Virus record (IMG/VR): IMGVR_UViG_3300046331_000274
Location: 1-59,125 of that record
DNA: 59,125 nt
Direction: 5' to 3' (one strand)
Origin: a virus
Made by a program: the position numbers and the translations under genes
In this document: piece after piece, positions 37,692 through 44,492 of the stretch
Layout of the letters: every line of letters begins with the position of its first letter
Position numbering within the stretch: position 1 is the first letter of the stretch
The notes under the pieces: model-generated
What the model was told of the DNA's origin: nothing
The model's input: the letters and a program-made list of their open reading frames with translations, nothing else
Database searches by the model: none

Positions 37692-37732
37692 TATAAATAG
37701 GTGTAGGTCACGGTACTGTAATACCCACCTAC
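37692..37732 (+). promoter_or_regulatory. late promoter box and two-tier stem-loop (copy B)
   Basis: TATAAATA (37692-37699), then after 3 nt outer stem GTAGGT/ACCTAC, inner stem GGTA/TACC and hexaloop CTGTAA (37703-37732). It is followed by a leader (TCTATGTCAAAT, then AAGGACACAGCT) nearly identical to that at 49910-49941. It precedes a truncated GIY-YIG gene. Confidence 0.75.
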
Positions 37733-37764
37733 TCTATGTCAAATCATAACACAAGGACACAGCT

Positions 37765-37929
37765 ATGTCAAGTACAAATATTTTCTGTACATATTTAACT
37801 ATATATTCAGGTAATAAATTACCTATGTTTTATATAGGTTCTTCTACTGTAAAAAAAGTTGTTTCTGGATATCACGGATCAGTTAGTTCAAAAATTTATA
37901 AAGGTTGGTATTGTCAAGTTTTGGAATAA
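37765..37929 (+). pseudogene. truncated GIY-YIG endonuclease (N-terminal 54 residues)
   Basis: ATG 37765 follows AAGGA and opens a 54-residue frame: TYLTIYSGNKLPMFYIGSS is the GIY-YIG hairpin, followed by GYHGSVSSKIYKG as in full-length relatives. The frame then stops (GWYCQVLE, TAA). The catalytic Glu helix and all DNA-binding parts are missing. The 3' end overlaps the convergent endolysin by 16 nt, which suggests deletion against that gene. The intact late promoter, stem-loop and leader show it was recently a functional unit. Confidence 0.75.
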
Positions 37930-38408
37930 AATAAATGATTTCCTATTTTTACAATGAATTTTAATTTCCACTTTGGATCAACGGATGTATTGTGATAAAA
38001 TAATGCATTTGATTTCTGTATCGTATGGTGTATATTGGATTCTGTAAAGGCTTTTTTTGCCACCATCTGAGATTCTTCCCAAGAATATATATTTTTGACA
38101 TATTTTTTTGTTCCCACCCAAGAAAATTGATATATATTTCCTGTTTTTTGATAAACAACAGAACATATACTTGATGGAAACAGTTTAGATTTTGTCCTGT
38201 TTATTACCACAGCAGCAACAGCTAACTTACCTTCATAAGATTCATTACCAGCTTCATAATATATTGTTTCAGATAAACAATTGATCTCTTGCTGAATGGC
38301 CATTGAAACTTGTTTGGTTGTAGGTAGTGGTTGCTCTTGTGAATGTAGTGGTATTAATGTGACCAATAATGCAATGGCCAAAGCTTTGGATAAGATTATT
38401 CTCATCAT
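37914..38408 (-). CDS. SleB-type cell wall hydrolase (endolysin) with signal peptide
   Basis: 164 residues, RBS AAGGAG. The N-terminus is a signal or signal-arrest sequence (RIILSKALAIALLVTLIPLHSQ). The domain is Hydrolase_2/SleB: CLSETIYYEAGNESYEGKLAVAAVVINRTKS contains the conserved catalytic Glu region, then FPSSICSVVYQ, FSW, and ALFYHNTSVDPKWK with VKIGNHLFY. SleB-family enzymes are lytic transglycosylases or related amidases acting on peptidoglycan. Export through Sec would let the enzyme reach the wall without a classical holin. It is the best candidate lysis enzyme in the window. Confidence 0.85.
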   Translation of the reverse strand: MMRIILSKALAIALLVTLIPLHSQEQPLPTTKQVSMAIQQEINCLSETIYYEAGNESYEGKLAVAAVVINRTKSKLFPSSICSVVYQKTGNIYQFSWVGTKKYVKNIYSWEESQMVAKKAFTESNIHHTIQKSNALFYHNTSVDPKWKLKFIVKIGNHLFYSKT

Positions 38409-38426
38409 ACTTCTCCTTGTTGATTG

Positions 38427-38452
38427 GAGACTAACGAAAATACGTTAGACTC
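38427..38452. other. hairpin between endolysin and upstream gene
   Basis: Inverted repeat GAG-x-CTAACG/CGTTAG-x-CTC with a 6-nt loop. There is no T run on the minus strand directly after it, so it may be an RNA-stability or processing element rather than a terminator. Confidence 0.5.
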
Positions 38453-38463
38453 TTTTTCTCCAA

Positions 38464-38748
38464 TTACGAATTAGATTTCTTCGTGATCTTTATTTCTGGT
38501 GATGGAGTGGTTTGAGAAACAAATTGATTGAGAGCTTCTGCTTTCTTTACAATTTCTTCTTCTGTGGGATATGGTGGCAATGTAGGATGTGGAGGTGATG
38601 TTGCACCTGCAATTTTTGCAGATTCCACTTGAGTTTGCCAGACTTCTTGAATTACATCTTTTTTTGTGTTGAAGTCATCGACCAATAATTCTTTGGCCAT
38701 CTTCAACAATTCCATCCTTATCTGGAACGGAGACATGGGTTGTGACAT
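38464..38748 (-). CDS. small conserved T4-like phage protein
   Basis: 94 residues. It starts MSQPMSPFQIRMELLKMAKELLVDDFN, a helix, followed by a Pro-rich linker (TSPPHPTLPPYP) and TEEEIVKKAEALNQFVSQ. Similar short proteins, annotated as hypothetical, occur in T4-like cyanophages with the same PFxxRxELLxMA start and an EEVIKKAExLxxFV end. Function is unknown. It is downstream of a late box (38811-38818) and upstream of the endolysin, so it may be co-expressed with lysis. Confidence 0.65.
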   Translation of the reverse strand: MSQPMSPFQIRMELLKMAKELLVDDFNTKKDVIQEVWQTQVESAKIAGATSPPHPTLPPYPTEEEIVKKAEALNQFVSQTTPSPEIKITKKSNS

Positions 38749-38810
38749 TTTAAATCCTAACTGTGTATGTGTGTGATTGAGTTTTTAGTGAGAACTCTAA
38801 CTCATAATAT

Positions 38811-38818
38811 TATTTATG
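38811..38818 (-). promoter_or_regulatory. T4-type late promoter box
   Basis: CATAAATA on the minus strand, located just after the pqqA-like stop codon and about 65 nt before the gene at 38464-38748. It probably starts the late transcript for that gene and the endolysin. Confidence 0.6.
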
Positions 38819-38820
38819 TA

Positions 38821-38895
38821 TCAACGATTTGCGATATAAAGTGTAATTTCGAAACCAAAACGTAGATCAATTGCTGCTGGTGTAGTCCAATTCAT
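38821..38895 (-). CDS. pqqA: PqqA-like pyrroloquinoline quinone precursor peptide
   Basis: 24 residues, start ATG 38895 with AGGAG 6 nt before it. The C-terminal half LRFGFEITLYIANR matches the PqqA family almost residue for residue (bacterial members end LRxGxEVTxYxxNR). The N-terminal MNWTTPA matches the M-x-W-x-x-PA start. PqqA is the substrate peptide: PqqE/PqqD cross-link the Glu and Tyr of the E-x-x-x-Y motif (here Glu16 and Tyr20), and the remaining enzymes make the cofactor PQQ. No other pqq gene is in the window, so the host enzymes would have to process it. It has its own sigma70-type promoter and follows the tmRNA. Confidence 0.85.
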   Translation of the reverse strand: MNWTTPAAIDLRFGFEITLYIANR

Positions 38896-38936
38896 ATAAT
38901 TCTCCTGTGTTGTTATGTCGAAATGACATAACTCAT

Positions 38937-38966
38937 ATTATATATCAAAATAACTTTAAAAGTCAA
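38937..38966 (-). promoter_or_regulatory. sigma70-type promoter of the pqqA-like gene
   Basis: Minus strand TTGACT (38966-38961), an 18-nt spacer, TATAAT (38942-38937). It starts 42 nt before the peptide's ATG. It lies between the tmRNA 3' hairpin and pqqA. Confidence 0.8.
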
Positions 38967-38984
38967 TGCAGAAAATCATGATTC

Positions 38985-39327
38985 TTGCAAGGTGATTTGA
39001 TTATAAGGACACCTTGCGAAACCTCAGCTAGTAGTTTTTAGGCTACTTGGCGGAACGAGTTATCGTTTGCATTTACTAGTTTTTACTTTTTACGACTCTC
39101 TGTGTCGAGTAGCTTAATAATATACTTAAATGTCGGTCGAAACTATTTCCGGCCCATCATAAAAAATCTATGTAACACCAACCAATAAAAATAGTTTATT
39201 GGAACAGCTAAGCATAATAATATTTGATACCATTTCAAGTTCATAAATTCCTTATGGTGGACCGGGCCGGTACCGCCCCGGCGTGTCGCCACCCTTTCAA
39301 TTACTAAGTTGTACTACCATTTTACTA
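38985..39327 (-). ncRNA. ssrA: circularly permuted two-piece tmRNA
   Basis: Minus strand. The acceptor piece comes first (about 39327-39255). Its T-arm, 39282-39266, is GCCGG-loop GGCGGTA-CCGGC; then CCGGTCC, A, CCA. The coding piece (39155 to about 38985) begins GGGCCGG, which pairs with CCGGTCC with one G-U, and continues TAGTTTCGACCG as in the tmRNA D-arm. Then come CGTAAAAAG and the tag reading frame GCAAACGATAAC (39070-39038), encoding ANDNSFRQVA then TAA. Helix P2 forms between ATTATTAAG (coding piece) and CTTAGTAAT (acceptor piece). A 3' hairpin (38987-39017, GCAAGGTG/CACCTTGC) ends the coding piece. It rescues stalled ribosomes and tags nascent proteins. Both ends are approximate. Confidence 0.88.
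39143..39244 (-). CDS. possible 33-residue membrane peptide in the tmRNA intervening segment
   Basis: ATG 39244 follows AAGGA by 5 nt and opens a 33-codon frame. It begins MNLKWYQILLCLAVPINYF, is mostly hydrophobic (one membrane helix) and ends HRFFMMGRK, TAG. It fills the 99-nt segment removed between the two tmRNA pieces and runs 13 nt into the coding piece. It could be a chance frame. The ribosome-binding site, the hydrophobic composition and the exact fit to the spacer make it worth recording. Confidence 0.35.
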   Translation of the reverse strand: MNLKWYQILLCLAVPINYFYWLVLHRFFMMGRK

Positions 39328-39333
39328 ACTTAC

Positions 39334-39362
39334 ATTATACTCTATTTATTTTACTTTGTCAA
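39334..39362 (-). promoter_or_regulatory. consensus sigma70 promoter of the tmRNA
   Basis: Minus strand TTGACA (39362-39357), exactly 17 nt, TATAAT (39339-39334): a perfect consensus. The -35 overlaps the last codons of the nuclease gene. Predicted start is near 39327, just before the tmRNA acceptor piece. Confidence 0.9.
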
Positions 39363-40018
39363 GCATTCTTCCGGTAATATGCAATTGCATCAACCAAACC
39401 TTGGATGTGATCTGAAGTTTTCTCAATGAATACCAATGGTTGTTCGTTCTCCACTGCCATGATAACAACCAACTGATGAATGGGAACACCAACCAGTTCC
39501 TCATACATCAACGCATATGCTGTAGTCTGCCAAAAGTAATCCAGAATATCTTCACGTTTCTTAATTTTCTTGGAGGTCTTGAAGTCGATAGAAGATAACA
39601 CACCATCATATTCACCAATACAGTCTACACGACCAGCAAGACCTAATTGCTTAGACCACAATGCAACTTCTTGGTAATGAATGTTGTTAATCTTATCTAG
39701 TGTTGGTCGAATACTCTTAAACATCTCCACAGCGTCAGGCATGATGCCCTTAGAGAAACCTGGTTTGTTATTGAGATAGTGTTCACAAATTGTATGAACG
39801 TTCGTACCGCGTGATGTGGCCTGTCTGGAGATACGATTGGCTTCTTCTTCACCCACACGTTTACGCCATGCAAGAATACCCTCTTTCTTTTTGGCACCAA
39901 GCACAGTGGTAACAGATGGCAACTTAGTGCCATCTTCCAATGTATAATATCTTTTACCATCAGGGAAGGTTTGTGACTTCAGGTCTTGCAAGTCTTTAGG
40001 TGGGCAATAATTAAACAT
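39359..40018 (-). CDS. PD-(D/E)XK exonuclease, RecB/Cas4-like
   Basis: 219 residues. Motifs in order: KLPSVTTVLGAKKKEGILAWRKRVGEEEANRIS, TSRGTNVHTICEHYLN (His), then AGRVDCIGEYDGVLSSIDFKTSKK (catalytic Asp ... D-x-K) and YFWQTTAYALMYEE (the QxxxY motif of RecB-type nucleases). Enzymes of this kind are common in T4-like cyanophages and are thought to act in DNA recombination or degradation of host DNA. It ends on the tmRNA promoter and starts after the adhesin gene stop. Confidence 0.85.
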   Translation of the reverse strand: MFNYCPPKDLQDLKSQTFPDGKRYYTLEDGTKLPSVTTVLGAKKKEGILAWRKRVGEEEANRISRQATSRGTNVHTICEHYLNNKPGFSKGIMPDAVEMFKSIRPTLDKINNIHYQEVALWSKQLGLAGRVDCIGEYDGVLSSIDFKTSKKIKKREDILDYFWQTTAYALMYEELVGVPIHQLVVIMAVENEQPLVFIEKTSDHIQGLVDAIAYYRKNA

Positions 40019-40039
40019 AGTATATTCATTTCTTTTATT

Positions 40040-42109
40040 TTAAGGAGAAGTAGCAACTTTGCCTAACAAACCACCGATGAGTAATTTATTATTCGTCAAC
40101 ACAATCGTGTTAACAGTTGATGTACTCCATGCAGTTGATCTTAATGTTGTTCGATACGTCCATGTAACACCATCCGTACTGGTAGCAACTTTACCTGAGT
40201 CACCAACAGCAACAAATAATCTACCCGTCCATGTGATTGACCAAACAGTGCTAACACCCCATCCTGTTGCATTTAAACCGCTCTGATCCGTCCATGTAAC
40301 ACCATCAGGACTGGTAGCAAGATTTCCAGCACCACCACCTATTACAAATATTGATGAATTGTATGTGATTGAATAAACTGCGCCAGTAGTCCATGTGGTC
40401 GTTTTTAAACCCCCTTGGTATGTCCATGTAGCACCATCTGTACCCGTTGCAACATTTCCTCCATCACCCACAACAACAAATTTTGTACCGTTCCATGTAA
40501 TGGCATTACATATAGAATTATTCCATGTGGTTGTTCTTAATTGACCCTGATAAGTCCATGAGATGCCATCGGTACTATTGCCTACTTTACCTCCACCACC
40601 AACAACGACAAATTTTGTACCGTTCCAAACAATATCATTACAATTATCTGTGCCATATCCTGTTCCGGACAAACTGGTTCTATTTGTCCATGTAACACCA
40701 TCAGGACTAGTAGCAACTTTACCTGAATCACCAACAGCACAAAATACAGTACCGTTCCACGCAATGGCATTAAAGATATTTGCTATTCCACCCATTGTTG
40801 TGATGAGTCCAGATTGGAAGGTCCATGTAACACCATCATCACTTGTTGCAACATGATTGGTTTCTCCAACAATACAAAATTTGGATCCGTTCCATACACA
40901 ATCTTTTATGGTATTAGCAAATACTGTTGTGAATTTAGCTAATCCGTCTTGATATGTCCATGTAATACCGTCTGTACTGGTAGCAACTCTAGCCACACCA
41001 CCAACAGCACAGAATTTGGTGCCATTCCATAAAACAGAATTTACAACATTATCATACCAGAAGGTTGATTTTAGACCAGAACGATATGTCCAAGTCGATC
41101 CTGTTGAATTTCCTGTTGCTATTTTGCCATTATCACCACCAACACAAAATATGGTTCCATTCCAGGTAATTGATCTTACAGAATCTACTGATCCCCATCC
41201 TGTTCCAGACAAACTGGTTCTATTTGTCCATGTAACTCCATCAGTGCTGGTTGCTATTTTACCGGAAGCACCACCAACACAAAATATGGTTCCATTCCAT
41301 GTGATAGCAAAAACCGCAGTACCTGAACCCCATCCTGTGGACAATAGTCCATTTTGATTTGTCCATGTAACACCATCAGTACTAGTAGCAATATGTCCAA
41401 GTTCTGCACCAACACAAAATACAGTACCGTTCCATGCAATGGCATGCACTGGTTGTGTTGTCCATCCACTGGCTACGGAAGTTAAACCTGATTGATACGT
41501 CCATGTAACACCATCAGGACTGGTAGCAACATGTGTGGATGATCCAACAACACAGAATATGTTTCCATTCCATACAATATCATTTACTGTGACGGTACTG
41601 CCCCATGATGTTGATCTTAATCCATCTTGATATGTCCATGTAACACCATCAGTACTAGTAGCAACTTTACCTGAATCACCAACAGCACAAAATACAGTAC
41701 CGTTCCACGCAATGGCATTAACGGCATCCGATGAACCCCATGATGTTGATCTTAATCCATCTTGATATGTCCATGTAACACCATCAGTACTAGTAGCAAC
41801 TTTACCTGAATCACCAACAGCACAAAATACAGTACCGTAATCAATATCAAGTACTTGTTCAGTTTGTCCCCATATGGTTCCTATTTTCGACAAATCATCT
41901 TGGTATGTCCATGTCACACCAGGTTGAGCTGTTCCTATAAACTGTGACAAACCAATTTGCCCAGAACTTGGTATTGGACCATTTGTTCCTGTAGTTCCGG
42001 GCAGTACATATAATCCACCGGCATAATATTCGGTTATGTCAATTGGATTGGTTCCTCCAAATTCAGTTTGAATAGAATCTAATGAAACATTTGATGATGT
42101 TATTGTCAT
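40040..42109 (-). CDS. repeat-built beta-propeller-like tail adhesin
   Basis: 689 residues. The N-terminal ~60 residues (TSSNVSLDSIQTEFGGTNPIDITEYYAGG, IPSSGQIGLSQFIG) match a short attachment domain found at the start of many phage tail proteins. About 14 repeats of 44-47 residues follow, each like WNGTVFCAVGDSGKVATSTD-GVTWTYQDGL. The Gly-Asp and SxDGxxW pattern resembles BNR/Asp-box and Ycf48-like propeller blades, which bind sugars or proteins. A late box (42139-42146) precedes it. It is likely a receptor-binding or decorating virion protein; this is inferred. Confidence 0.75.
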   Translation of the reverse strand: MTITSSNVSLDSIQTEFGGTNPIDITEYYAGGLYVLPGTTGTNGPIPSSGQIGLSQFIGTAQPGVTWTYQDDLSKIGTIWGQTEQVLDIDYGTVFCAVGDSGKVATSTDGVTWTYQDGLRSTSWGSSDAVNAIAWNGTVFCAVGDSGKVATSTDGVTWTYQDGLRSTSWGSTVTVNDIVWNGNIFCVVGSSTHVATSPDGVTWTYQSGLTSVASGWTTQPVHAIAWNGTVFCVGAELGHIATSTDGVTWTNQNGLLSTGWGSGTAVFAITWNGTIFCVGGASGKIATSTDGVTWTNRTSLSGTGWGSVDSVRSITWNGTIFCVGGDNGKIATGNSTGSTWTYRSGLKSTFWYDNVVNSVLWNGTKFCAVGGVARVATSTDGITWTYQDGLAKFTTVFANTIKDCVWNGSKFCIVGETNHVATSDDGVTWTFQSGLITTMGGIANIFNAIAWNGTVFCAVGDSGKVATSPDGVTWTNRTSLSGTGYGTDNCNDIVWNGTKFVVVGGGGKVGNSTDGISWTYQGQLRTTTWNNSICNAITWNGTKFVVVGDGGNVATGTDGATWTYQGGLKTTTWTTGAVYSITYNSSIFVIGGGAGNLATSPDGVTWTDQSGLNATGWGVSTVWSITWTGRLFVAVGDSGKVATSTDGVTWTYRTTLRSTAWSTSTVNTIVLTNNKLLIGGLLGKVATSP

Positions 42110-42138
42110 TTTTAATTTGTTTGTGTTGGAGATACTAC

Positions 42139-42146
42139 TATTTATA
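42139..42146 (-). promoter_or_regulatory. T4-type late promoter box of the adhesin gene
   Basis: TATAAATA on the minus strand, overlapping the end of phoH and 30 nt before the adhesin ATG. It separates late adhesin expression from phoH. Confidence 0.7.
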
Positions 42147-42843
42147 GACTCAAACTTTCCTTTGCTTGTAGGTAATCTTTAACGAAACCACTACGCACCA
42201 CATCTTCAATACCAAATTTAATGTGTGAGATATTTTCTAATTTATCCAGAATACGAATGATATCAGTGAAACCAGATTTCTCTTTCTTGATATTCAGATC
42301 GTTTTGGTTGAAGTCGCCACACAACATGAACCTACAATTATCACCCACACGGGTTAATACTGTATCAATTTCATGGAAGGTTGCAGATTGGAATTCATCA
42401 AACACAATGATACAATCACTGAATGTTAAACCACGAAGAAAACTGGTTGTTTGAAACTGCACAATCTCTTTGTGCATTAAGAAATGCCATGCATCTCCAC
42501 GACCAATGATTTCATTCACAATGTTCATGTATGGTTCTTGGTAAATCTTGGCCTTTTCTTCCAATGAACCTGGAACAAAACCTAAATCTCTTGACGGTAC
42601 CGCAGACCGAATAATGATGATCTTGTTATAATGTGAATTTTCGGTCAATACATCTTTTAGTCCAAGATACATTGCTAAGAATGATTTTCCTGAACCTGCT
42701 GAGCCAGATAATACTAGGTGATTACCTTCCTCATATGCATCAAACGTTTTCCCTTGGTTCTCTGTTAGGGGTTTGATTCTTTTTACTGAAAAGTGCTGAC
42801 TTTGTGCCTGAGCTGCAGCTGTTTTCTTTTTTGCGGTTGCCAT
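42142..42843 (-). CDS. phoH: PhoH-like P-loop ATPase
   Basis: 233 residues. Walker A LVLSGSAGSGKS (about 43-54), then YNKIIIIRSAVPSRDLGFVPGSLEEKAKIYQEPYM, the PhoH-specific substrate loop, Walker B CIIVFDEFQSAT (about 145-156) and LCGDFNQND, NISHIKFGIEDVVRSGFVKDYLQA at the end. PhoH proteins are predicted RNA helicases/ATPases and are very common in marine phages. The role in infection is not settled. The N-terminus is Ala/Lys/Gln-rich. Confidence 0.9.
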   Translation of the reverse strand: MATAKKKTAAAQAQSQHFSVKRIKPLTENQGKTFDAYEEGNHLVLSGSAGSGKSFLAMYLGLKDVLTENSHYNKIIIIRSAVPSRDLGFVPGSLEEKAKIYQEPYMNIVNEIIGRGDAWHFLMHKEIVQFQTTSFLRGLTFSDCIIVFDEFQSATFHEIDTVLTRVGDNCRFMLCGDFNQNDLNIKKEKSGFTDIIRILDKLENISHIKFGIEDVVRSGFVKDYLQAKESLSL

Positions 42844-42882
42844 TGATACTCCTAGTTAGTAAAGCAGGAAGTTTTTTTGTTT

Positions 42883-43161
42883 TTACCACTCTCTCGGTGC
42901 TTTCGTTTTATGACCAGACATGGTGTTGCCAGGAATGGTTTCCTTCATTCGTTGGATTACTCCAGTCTCGAATGCTGCATGTGGCTGTCCGTGACCCGGA
43001 ATACTCATTCTCGTGGCATCACCAAGAATAGGTATATTTTCAGCACTAATATGTATAGTTAGGTGTGGATTTTCTGTCTTGAATTCATCGAGTACAGTAT
43101 AACTCATACGATGTTCTTCAATTTCATCCGTTTTTGAATTTTTGAATTGATATGTTGGCAT
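42883..43161 (-). CDS. small conserved phage protein, FmdB-like start without zinc cysteines
   Basis: 92 residues. MPTYQFKNSKTDEIEEHRMSYTVLDEFKTENPHLTIHISAENIPILGD resembles the N-terminal strand pattern of FmdB-type zinc ribbons and a widespread T4-like cyanophage protein. The CxxC pairs of FmdB are absent. The C-terminus is GHGQPHAAFETGVIQRMKETIPGNTMSGH, similar to phage relatives that end with a basic helix. Function is unknown. It lies between phoH and the outer-membrane-type protein, on the same strand. Confidence 0.6.
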   Translation of the reverse strand: MPTYQFKNSKTDEIEEHRMSYTVLDEFKTENPHLTIHISAENIPILGDATRMSIPGHGQPHAAFETGVIQRMKETIPGNTMSGHKTKAPREW

Positions 43162-43191
43162 TATATTTCTTTATGTAATCAAGAAGTGAAA

Positions 43192-43212
43192 AACTCTCCA
43201 TGAAGGAGAGTT
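43192..43212 (-). terminator. terminator after the beta-barrel gene
   Basis: Stem AACTCTCC/GGAGAGTT with a 5-nt loop, followed on the minus strand by TTTTT. It lies 19 nt after the stop of the gene at 43231-43809. Confidence 0.85.
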
Positions 43213-43230
43213 CTTCTTTATACTTTAATA

Positions 43231-43809
43231 TTAGAAACTATGTGTGTAACTCAAACGCCATGCATCTTTTTCTTCTGCAACATCACCATATGCTTGGCTG
43301 TAACGAACTGCAACTGAATCTGTCTTAGTCAATGCATATGCTGCGATAACATGGTAACGTGTGCTTTCAAATGCATTTACAGTATTGAAAGCATTACGAT
43401 AACGTACACCAACATCTCCACTAAGTTTTCCGACAATCGGAAACTTTACACCAGCATCAACTGCATAGTGACTAAAGTGTTCATCACTAGTCATTTTCTC
43501 GCCTAGACGAACACCAAGGTATGGTTTAATACCATAACCAACATCTGCAAAGTTTTGTTTTGCACGAACTTCTAAACCAGTTGAAATCGAACCTTCACCA
43601 ACACGAGTTTGACTCGATTCCAATTTAACGCTGTAGTCTTGACCTTGTGGTGTTTTCACACCAACGACTAGACCACCCTTGAGTTTGTCTGAATCATCAG
43701 CACGTTTAGTTTCTTGTGAGAATTCAAACGTAGTATATCCAGTGTTCTGTGCGAACGCGGAACTTGCCATCATTACTGCTGCTACTGCCAAGATTTTTAC
43801 AAATTTCAT
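43231..43809 (-). CDS. exported outer-membrane beta-barrel-like protein
   Basis: 192 residues, RBS AAGGAAACAC. A clear Sec signal peptide (MKFVKILAVAAVMMASSAFA, cleavage before QN) is followed by alternating strands with aromatic ends (GLEVRAKQNFADVGYGIKPYLGVRLGE, YAVDAGVKFPIVGKLSGDVGVRYRNAF, YHVIAAYALTKTDSVAVRYSQAY). The final residue is Phe in WRLSYTHSF, the classical beta-barrel insertion signal. About 8 strands are plausible. A phage-made outer-membrane protein could block receptors against superinfection or alter permeability. It has its own terminator. The function is inferred. Confidence 0.8.
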   Translation of the reverse strand: MKFVKILAVAAVMMASSAFAQNTGYTTFEFSQETKRADDSDKLKGGLVVGVKTPQGQDYSVKLESSQTRVGEGSISTGLEVRAKQNFADVGYGIKPYLGVRLGEKMTSDEHFSHYAVDAGVKFPIVGKLSGDVGVRYRNAFNTVNAFESTRYHVIAAYALTKTDSVAVRYSQAYGDVAEEKDAWRLSYTHSF

Positions 43810-43835
43810 GTGTTTCCTTATTAATAAAGTTCAAG

Positions 43836-44435
43836 TTAAATTACTGCTAGTTTTTCTAATCCAGTTTGAAACCATTGCGGAACTGGACGAGAATTTGTTT
43901 TACCTTTCCATGAGGCAAGGTGTACTTTACTTTGTATATAGTAATTCTTATACGAAGCAATAGAATCATAATGCAATTGACCACGAGGTCCTGCTTTTGG
44001 TACTTTTATTTCTGGCGGCATTGCAGGTGTTGGTTCAGTGAAAGGTTTTTGTGGAATATTTTGTGGTATTCTAGCAAGAGACATTTCAAGTTTAGAACAG
44101 GCATGGGTTTTACCATAACGATATGTGTACTCATCCATCAATGCCTGAAACAGAGAAAACAACCAGTCATAATTTTTATCTGATTGTCTTACCCAAATTG
44201 CAGACGGATGATTAATGTGAGTAGCAGAATAAAGAATGGCATCCCGAGCATCGGAGAGGACGAAGGAAGTTTTTTTCCGACCGGTGCTAGTAAGGCCGAT
44301 AGTGGAAACGCCATCAAGAACGCGATGAGCAGTGGAAAGGAGTTGAGCATATTCCAGAATCATTTTGATACAATGTTTATCGTTATGCATTTCTGCACAT
44401 TTAACTGGGTCATTGTCAAGATAAAAGATATTCAC
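43836..44435 (-). CDS. conserved phage protein with DNA-glycosylase-like N-terminus
   Basis: 199 residues, GTG start. MNIFYLDNDPVKCAEMHNDKHCIKMILEYAQLLSTAHRVLDG resembles the start of the pyrimidine-dimer DNA glycosylase-like family and of a conserved T4-like cyanophage protein; HPSAIWVRQSDKNYDWLFSLFQALMDEYTYRYGKTHACSKL follows. The C-terminal part is Pro-rich and ends QLHYDSIASYKNYYIQSKVHLASWKGK. The enzymatic activity is not certain, and the active-site residues of T4 endonuclease V cannot be assigned by eye. A consensus sigma70 promoter lies 30 nt upstream, so expression is early. Confidence 0.6.
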   Translation of the reverse strand: MNIFYLDNDPVKCAEMHNDKHCIKMILEYAQLLSTAHRVLDGVSTIGLTSTGRKKTSFVLSDARDAILYSATHINHPSAIWVRQSDKNYDWLFSLFQALMDEYTYRYGKTHACSKLEMSLARIPQNIPQKPFTEPTPAMPPEIKVPKAGPRGQLHYDSIASYKNYYIQSKVHLASWKGKTNSRPVPQWFQTGLEKLAVI

Positions 44436-44463
44436 GAGAAACTTTCATAATATAAGAGATACA

Positions 44464-44492
44464 ATTATAACATGGCCACAGTTAATTGTCAA
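44464..44492 (-). promoter_or_regulatory. consensus sigma70 promoter
   Basis: Minus strand TTGACA (44492-44487), 17 nt, TATAAT (44469-44464). The spacer contains TTAACTGTGGCCATG, similar to the one at 51821-51848. It drives the gene at 43836-44435. Confidence 0.85.

Noticed and set aside
39143-39244. Classical holin for the tmRNA-segment peptide
   Set aside because: It has a single short hydrophobic segment and no dual start or lysis-cassette context. Only a generic membrane peptide can be claimed.
39255-39320. GC-rich segment ending in ACCA taken at first as a tRNA or a terminator
   Set aside because: No 5' acceptor half, D-arm or anticodon arm lies directly upstream. Its partner half is found 99 nt downstream, as expected for a permuted tmRNA acceptor piece.
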